DNA of 64,000 bases from Thozetella sp. PMI_491 (lineage: Eukaryota > Ascomycota > Sordariomycetes > Chaetosphaeriales > Chaetosphaeriaceae), in contig MU270048.1 of NCBI GenBank assembly GCA_021432635.1, positions 637,534 through 701,533 on the forward strand, in the 5' to 3' direction. Below the pieces are notes generated by a model. That model was not told the origin of the DNA, made no database searches, and was given only the letters and a program-made list of their open reading frames with translations. This document shows positions 58,857 to 64,000 of this stretch, in pieces. The first letter of the stretch is position 1, and every line of letters starts with the position of its first letter. A program made the translations under genes and the position numbers.

Positions 58857-61730
58857 GATGGCGGTTGCCGTCGGTGACGATTCAGGGCAGGAGTCGCCAG
58901 GCCGGGGGCCGCAGGAATGCGGGAGGGCTGCAGTTGTCGGCGGGCAGGGGTAGAGGGGAGGCGGTCGCTGGGGTCGTGGCTAGTGGTCGCTGTGCGGCAG
59001 AGCGGAGGCAGCGCAATGGGCGGTTCGGCGGGAAGGACGGGAGGTCGCTTATGTCGACCCTAGAGGGATGGGCCTCTCCGACGTGCGATGGGTGCGCGGG
59101 GATTGAATGGCGGCGGCAAGTTGTCCGCGGTATAGGGGCGGGCAGGTGAGCGAGACAACAGGGCTCGGAGATGGTTCTGGCGGGACGAAGTGGCTTTCGC
59201 TATACCGCGGGCCAGGCGAGACAGCGTAGATAAATGGGCGTTCGTCGATCGGTGATGGAATGAAGGTCACCCAGCGAGCGCCACGGCTTGTCGCTCCTTC
59301 TTCGTCACTCTTGTTTTCTCGGGCGCCTTTTGCAGCCAAGTATGCGCCAGGTGCGCAAGGAGGCGGTCGCAGCGGGTTCACACAATTTCTCGATGCGAGT
59401 CTGCCTGGACTCGACAGTGAGGACGAGGCAATGAAACTAGCGCCCGGTTGGCAGAAAGTCCCGGATGCGAAGAAGGGAAAGCAGTGTCTTGGTGGAAAGG
59501 TTGAAATTTGTCGCGGGCGACGTGACCAGGTGGAGAGAGGAAACCGAAAGGGTGGCTGCTTGTCTCAGGTTCTTGTGTGGGAAGGAACCTAGCATGCAAG
59601 TGCGGTGGGCCTCTCTCTGCCTGCACCCAAAAACTCCGGATCTAGGGAGAGCCCAGTGGGTGGGGGGGAGAAGAGAGGAGGGGAGGGGGGGGCTTCTTGT
59701 TCGGGCGCAGCGGGCTCTGGGGCTAGACCAACGCTGATAGGGGTGTGTAAATTGCAAGCTCTCCTTGAGCCGCCTATAGTCGATTCTGCGGCGAAGAATG
59801 CAAACGCCAAGGATGGATGCACGTATGGAACCGAAACAGCCAGACGAGAGAGGTTGGGGGGGGCATGAGGCATTCACGACGAGAAGGAAAGCGACAAGAG
59901 GATGTGGGGAAGGGATTGAGCAAAAGACGACGGAATCTTGGAAGACAAGAAGGCCGAGGGTGATGAGGAACTGCCGGAAGGGGCCAGCGAGCACACACCT
60001 GCCTGCCAGGTGATGACTCTTGGAAGTTGTGGAGGGTGTCCGAGCCCCTGCTACGCTAAGGCCATCGCCGTTTGGTAGCGGGCCACTTGCTCACCGATCA
60101 ACATCTAATGGTGTGTGTGGTTGTGGTGCTCGCCGGCGTCGTCCTAGTGGTGGGCGGAGCCGACTTGACCAGTAACCAACATGTCTTCCGACGCCCTCAT
60201 TCAGGTAGCTCTAATGCGGAATCTATTGCGCTCTGCACTACGTATCCGTCAATTGGCACGCACGTATTTGCGGCCCGGGAGACGAGCCACTGCGGCGCAA
60301 GACAATGAATGGTTTTTGGGGGTGTTCTTTTTTGGTCGCCATCGGTGCGGGACCAACACCCACCCTCCCCCATTACCGCCGAGTACATACACATGCCCTA
60401 CCTACGTACGGTACATAATATATAATACACATATACACAAACATCGTCTTGGTTGCGCCGGGGAGGGGGGGGGGGAGTGGCTGGGGGGAGGGCGGGAAGG
60501 ACTGTGAGATAACAGCAGGTGTGTCCGCTCCTGTAAAAGGAGGCAGCAACCAACCCAGAAGGGTCCATGCAATCGCCTCGGTGCACGGGGATGCAGGGAA
60601 GAATAAAAAAAAGACCGCAGGAATGCCCGACGCAAATCAAAGGAGTTCCGTAGTGGTTTGGCAGCGTTCACGGGAGCGGCTCCTAGATGTGTCTGGCACC
60701 CGAACTTCACCGCCTGACGTTCCCGGTAATGCAACATATAACGGGCAATGAGGATGGCCCCAGAGCAACGTCAACGAGGGGTTCTTGGCCCCACCGAGGA
60801 GGGCCTTCCTCCAACCCCAGGCACGGCCACGGCACAGAGATACGCCCAGACGGCCCATCACCGTGTCACCGCCACCCATGGATGAACGGGCCAAGGGCTA
60901 AGGAGGGGCGGCGGCGAGGACCAGGAGCAACAGGAGGTGGAGGAAGAGTTGTTAGTGGTGGTGGTGCCAGAAGAGATATGTGCGGTGCATGCGCCATGCG
61001 CGAGCGAGTGGATTGTGTGGCGGCAGTAGTTAGGAGGAGCAGCAACACCACCAACAACCACCACCACCACAGAGCAGCAGCGGTTTCTGCTGTGGTGCTG
61101 TGGGACGGTCGGCAGAGACAGTGCGCTCCGCGTGTTTCGGGCTAAGGCAGGGAGAGGGGCAAAGCTCTCGTGAGTGGTGGAGCGGCACCACACCACCAGG
61201 AGGACAGGGGCAGGCGGACGGGATTGGCTGAGAGCATGGCACCGTCCAGGGGCAAGCGGGGTCGCATCCCACCACCCAACGTGCCCTTGGTACCCCTCCA
61301 ACCCTCCACCCTCCCAAATCGCGGGACGAGTGGGCAGCCCCGGCCTGGTCCTGCCAAGTGCGTGCGTGCCCCAGTTTGCCCAGTGTCAATCGCGTTGGAC
61401 TGGGAACAACAGGTCCCGGCGGCTGGCTTGGCTGGCCAAACTGTCCTTGGATGGATCCCGATCGGGGAAAGGCCGTCGAAACGGCCCCCTCTTTCCAGCC
61501 ATTTTTGCCCCAATCCACGTCCACCCTCCACGCCGACTCTTCGCTTCCGAGCCAAGTTAACGGTGCTTGGAGCTAGCCGAGCCAATTTGGGTTCGTTCGG
61601 CCCCGGGGTTTCTGCAAGGCCGTCGTCTTGCCCCCTTCAGTGAGTGGTGGCGGCGCCATACCGAAACTTTCTATAGGTAGCTACAGTACGTAGAAGGAAG
61701 GCGTTGTCAAAGAGAGTGAGAGAGAGGTAC

Positions 61731-61764
61731 AGTACATCAGTACATCAGTACATCAGTACATCAG
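61731..61764. repeat. Four copies of the 8-base repeat AGTACATC
   Basis: Four perfect head-to-tail AGTACATC units (61731-61762) plus two bases of a fifth; flanking TACAGTAC words suggest older, decayed copies. Confidence 0.9.
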
Positions 61765-63986
61765 GTACAGATTACAGTACGGAATACAACAACGCCCTAG
61801 GTATTTTTTAACCCCCTCCCCCCAATATTCGGCGCCCGTAGCCCCTGCCCATTCCGGGTATACCAAGTTGCTTGCTATCTGGCCCACCGCCCGCCCTCAG
61901 CAAGCTTGCGATAAAGGGATACCTGTGCCAATATACCTGTGGGGGAGCCGTAATCTGGATGACCATCCTGGCGATCCGCTTGCTTGCGGCTTGTCGCGAA
62001 CGGGTCATGGCCAACAGGGGAGCTGATAAGTACCTGTCTACCTCCCTCGAAACTGCGAAGAACGAGACCAGGTGCCGCAGGCGAATTGGAGGGGGGGACA
62101 GCAGGTGCACGAGTGCATGCACTTCAATGACAGATTACGGGTCGTCGGCGATGGTATGGACGCTAAGGTTGGATCCTGTCTGCCAATAATCCCCCGAAAG
62201 ACGTCCCGAAAAGCTTAGGTACAGGATTGCACAGGATTATACTACGTACATGTCATTGTTTTCGTTTCCGCTCGTCTGAGCGTTTCCCTAGCGTTTCAAG
62301 ATGCAAGGCTGCAATTTCAAGGACTGCCCAGCATTGCGTCGAGTTGCCCCTCCAAGCGCTCCTGGGCTACGGCCACCTTCGACCTCAAATCCGGCGCGAA
62401 AGGCCTGCCGGGCCCCTCCGCGCCTGGCATTCTATGGCAAAAGCAGCGCTGCACAACGACTCTCGGTGTGCTCAGTCAGTCTGGCAATGTGCAGGCTGAG
62501 GAAGTCAGGGGGGGAGGGCGCCCTATTAGGGGAGGGGGGTGCCAACATCCGCCTGCCACACAGATAAGCTAAAAGAGAAAAGAAAAAGAACTGCACACGG
62601 GATACACTCCAGACAGCCCTGCCGGGTCGTCAGAGTCTCCTCCCCCCTGACGGGCAGGCACCCTTGTCCAGGCCAGGTTCTGTACCTTAAGTTGTACAGG
62701 ATGCGCTCGTTTCTACCCGCCAGGTTGCGCCAAAACGTTCGTTCCTGCAGACTGTTGCATCCCAAAACACCAGCGCATGAATTCCCGGCCCTAACAATAA
62801 TAGGCCATACACTTCATCGTCCCCCCCTTCTCCCCAGTGATGAGCGCCGTTTCGAGCAGGTAGGAAACAGACGGCGATCGATCGGCTGCCGTCGTCCTCT
62901 TCTCGAACGCACCAAGCCGAGGCCAAGCAATTCTGGCGCTTCCGCCGAAGATACGAGAGAGGCCGCCACCCCACAGCACCGCACCGCCCGTTGCTGCCGT
63001 GCGTAGCATTACGACATGGCACACGTGCGCACTACAACGGGTCCCGCGCTGCAGCCCTCGGCGCCCAGCATGAAAACGCGTCACCGTGCTCTGTTTGGGC
63101 CGGCCGAGGAAACCTGCCATGTCTTTATGCGTATAAACTGTGTAGCGACGACGGGCCGGCCTAGTGCGAAGACCTCGATGCGTCCGCACTGGCATCCCAG
63201 GGGCTCGTTCGACAAGAGATTTAAATTCAGGCCTTGACAAAGCTCGCCACTCGGATGTCGGTACGGGAGCAGCTGGCTACACGCCCACTACACTTCCACC
63301 CCCCCGGTTGCTTGTCTCGTTTGTCTCGTTGCGATTCAGGGTCCGTCTCAAGCCTGCCTTGCGTGCTTGCCTGCTGGCCGAACCGCTCAGCCACACACGG
63401 CAAGACGATCGACACCTGGGCCGGGAGAGAAACAGAGAAACAGGCCCCAATCCCTCACGTGCCCTTGCTTCGTTGTCGTTCGTTCCGTGCTCCGTGCTCC
63501 ATGCCCATACTCCCATGTGGAGTATGGAGTTGTATAAACTCAGGGGACTTGCTTTCAGCCCCGTTGCCGTCTTGCATCATGCCAGTAGCCAGGCTGAATC
63601 GGTCTTTCTTGAGAAGCGATTTGACTCCCGTCCCGGATTTCTTGCCGGTCGGATTTTTTTTTCAGCGGCACCCTGGGCCCTTGCACTTCGTCCCAAGTGT
63701 CTACTAAATCAGTCTCCAGCCCACCTTCCTTGCAGGTCCGTGACCTGTGCCACGGCTCTGGGCCTCGTAGCTTAATGCGGTTTCGATACCAGCGGCCTTC
63801 TTGTCCGTAGGCTGCTTCGTAGACAAATGACAAATACCAAAGGAGTTCGTATGGCGCATCATTGCACGGAATCTCGCCCGGAACAGGTGCGGCGGTACCG
63901 ATGCCAAACCAATGTTTCTACCCGACAGCAAGCAGTTCGCCGATCAACAAGATCAACAAGGCAGCTCAACCCCTTTGCAACTTTCT

Positions 63987-64000
63987 GGGGGGGGGGGGGG
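63987..64000. repeat. G14 run at the window edge
   Basis: The window ends inside at least fourteen G. It is the seventh plus-strand G run of twelve or more bases in the window. Confidence 0.9.

Larger units (their letters stand above)
58857..64000. other. Gene-free region upstream of the RasGAP gene
   Basis: 5.1 kb to the window edge. The first 1-1.5 kb should contain the RasGAP promoter and leader. It holds G runs (59663-59690, 60463-60474), an 8-base tandem repeat at 61731-61764, CAC/ACC-rich sequence at 61,050-61,080, and ends in a G14 run. The open frames are short, strand-symmetric and without family resemblance. No gene called. Confidence 0.6.

Noticed and set aside
2112-64000. Secondary-metabolite cluster, CRISPR array, antiphage-type or other compact multi-gene system
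   Set aside because: All confident genes are unrelated conserved eukaryotic functions, mostly with large spacing; no synthase, transporter set, direct-repeat array or repeated gene module is visible.

Overview
The window looks like part of a chromosome of a filamentous ascomycete (Pezizomycotina, probably Sordariomycetes; the order is not settled by what I can see). Reasons: short GT-AG introns (about 50-170 bases) with a CTAAC/CTAAT-like branch site close to the acceptor, fungal versions of every recognisable protein, a Gti1/Pac2-family regulator, base composition rich in G and C, and long intergenic DNA carrying TACCTAGGTA-like palindromes and homopolymer runs. I found no bacterial-type operons, CRISPR arrays, tRNA or rRNA genes, and no intact transposon. 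Coding coordinates for spliced genes were worked out by hand from reading frame, splice consensus and protein family continuity.

Layout. 1-215 (-) is the 5' end of a phosphoketolase gene. 2112-6638 (-) is SMC4 (condensin), which shares a 455-base divergent promoter region with an ELYS-type nucleoporin gene (7094-8109, +). 9127-11184 (-) is a single-exon proline-rich, NPF-motif protein of unknown function. 13549-14572 (-) is the linker histone H1 gene with four introns and two micro-exons. 14573-23379 is gene-poor and holds a TA-rich decayed stretch (about 17.4-19.7 kb). 23380-24798 (-) is a Gti1/Pac2 (WOR1-like) transcription regulator, with about 15.3 kb of gene-free DNA upstream of it.

From 40 kb the gene density returns: mitochondrial-type asparaginyl-tRNA synthetase (40086-41781, -), a microbial-type PARG-domain protein (43868-45047, +), SEC24 of the COPII coat (47784-50976, -), CFT2/CPSF100 of the pre-mRNA 3' end machinery (52055-55073, +; divergent from SEC24), and a Ras GTPase-activating protein of the fungal Gap1/GapA type (56265-58856, -; convergent with CFT2). 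58857-64000 has no gene I can support and ends inside a G run.

The genes are mostly conserved housekeeping functions with no shared pathway, so I do not see a biosynthetic cluster or an immune-type system. The most unusual feature is architectural: one developmental-type regulator standing alone in about 25 kb of otherwise gene-free DNA, with a pyrimidine-rich probable leader and scattered short tandem repeats and palindromes.
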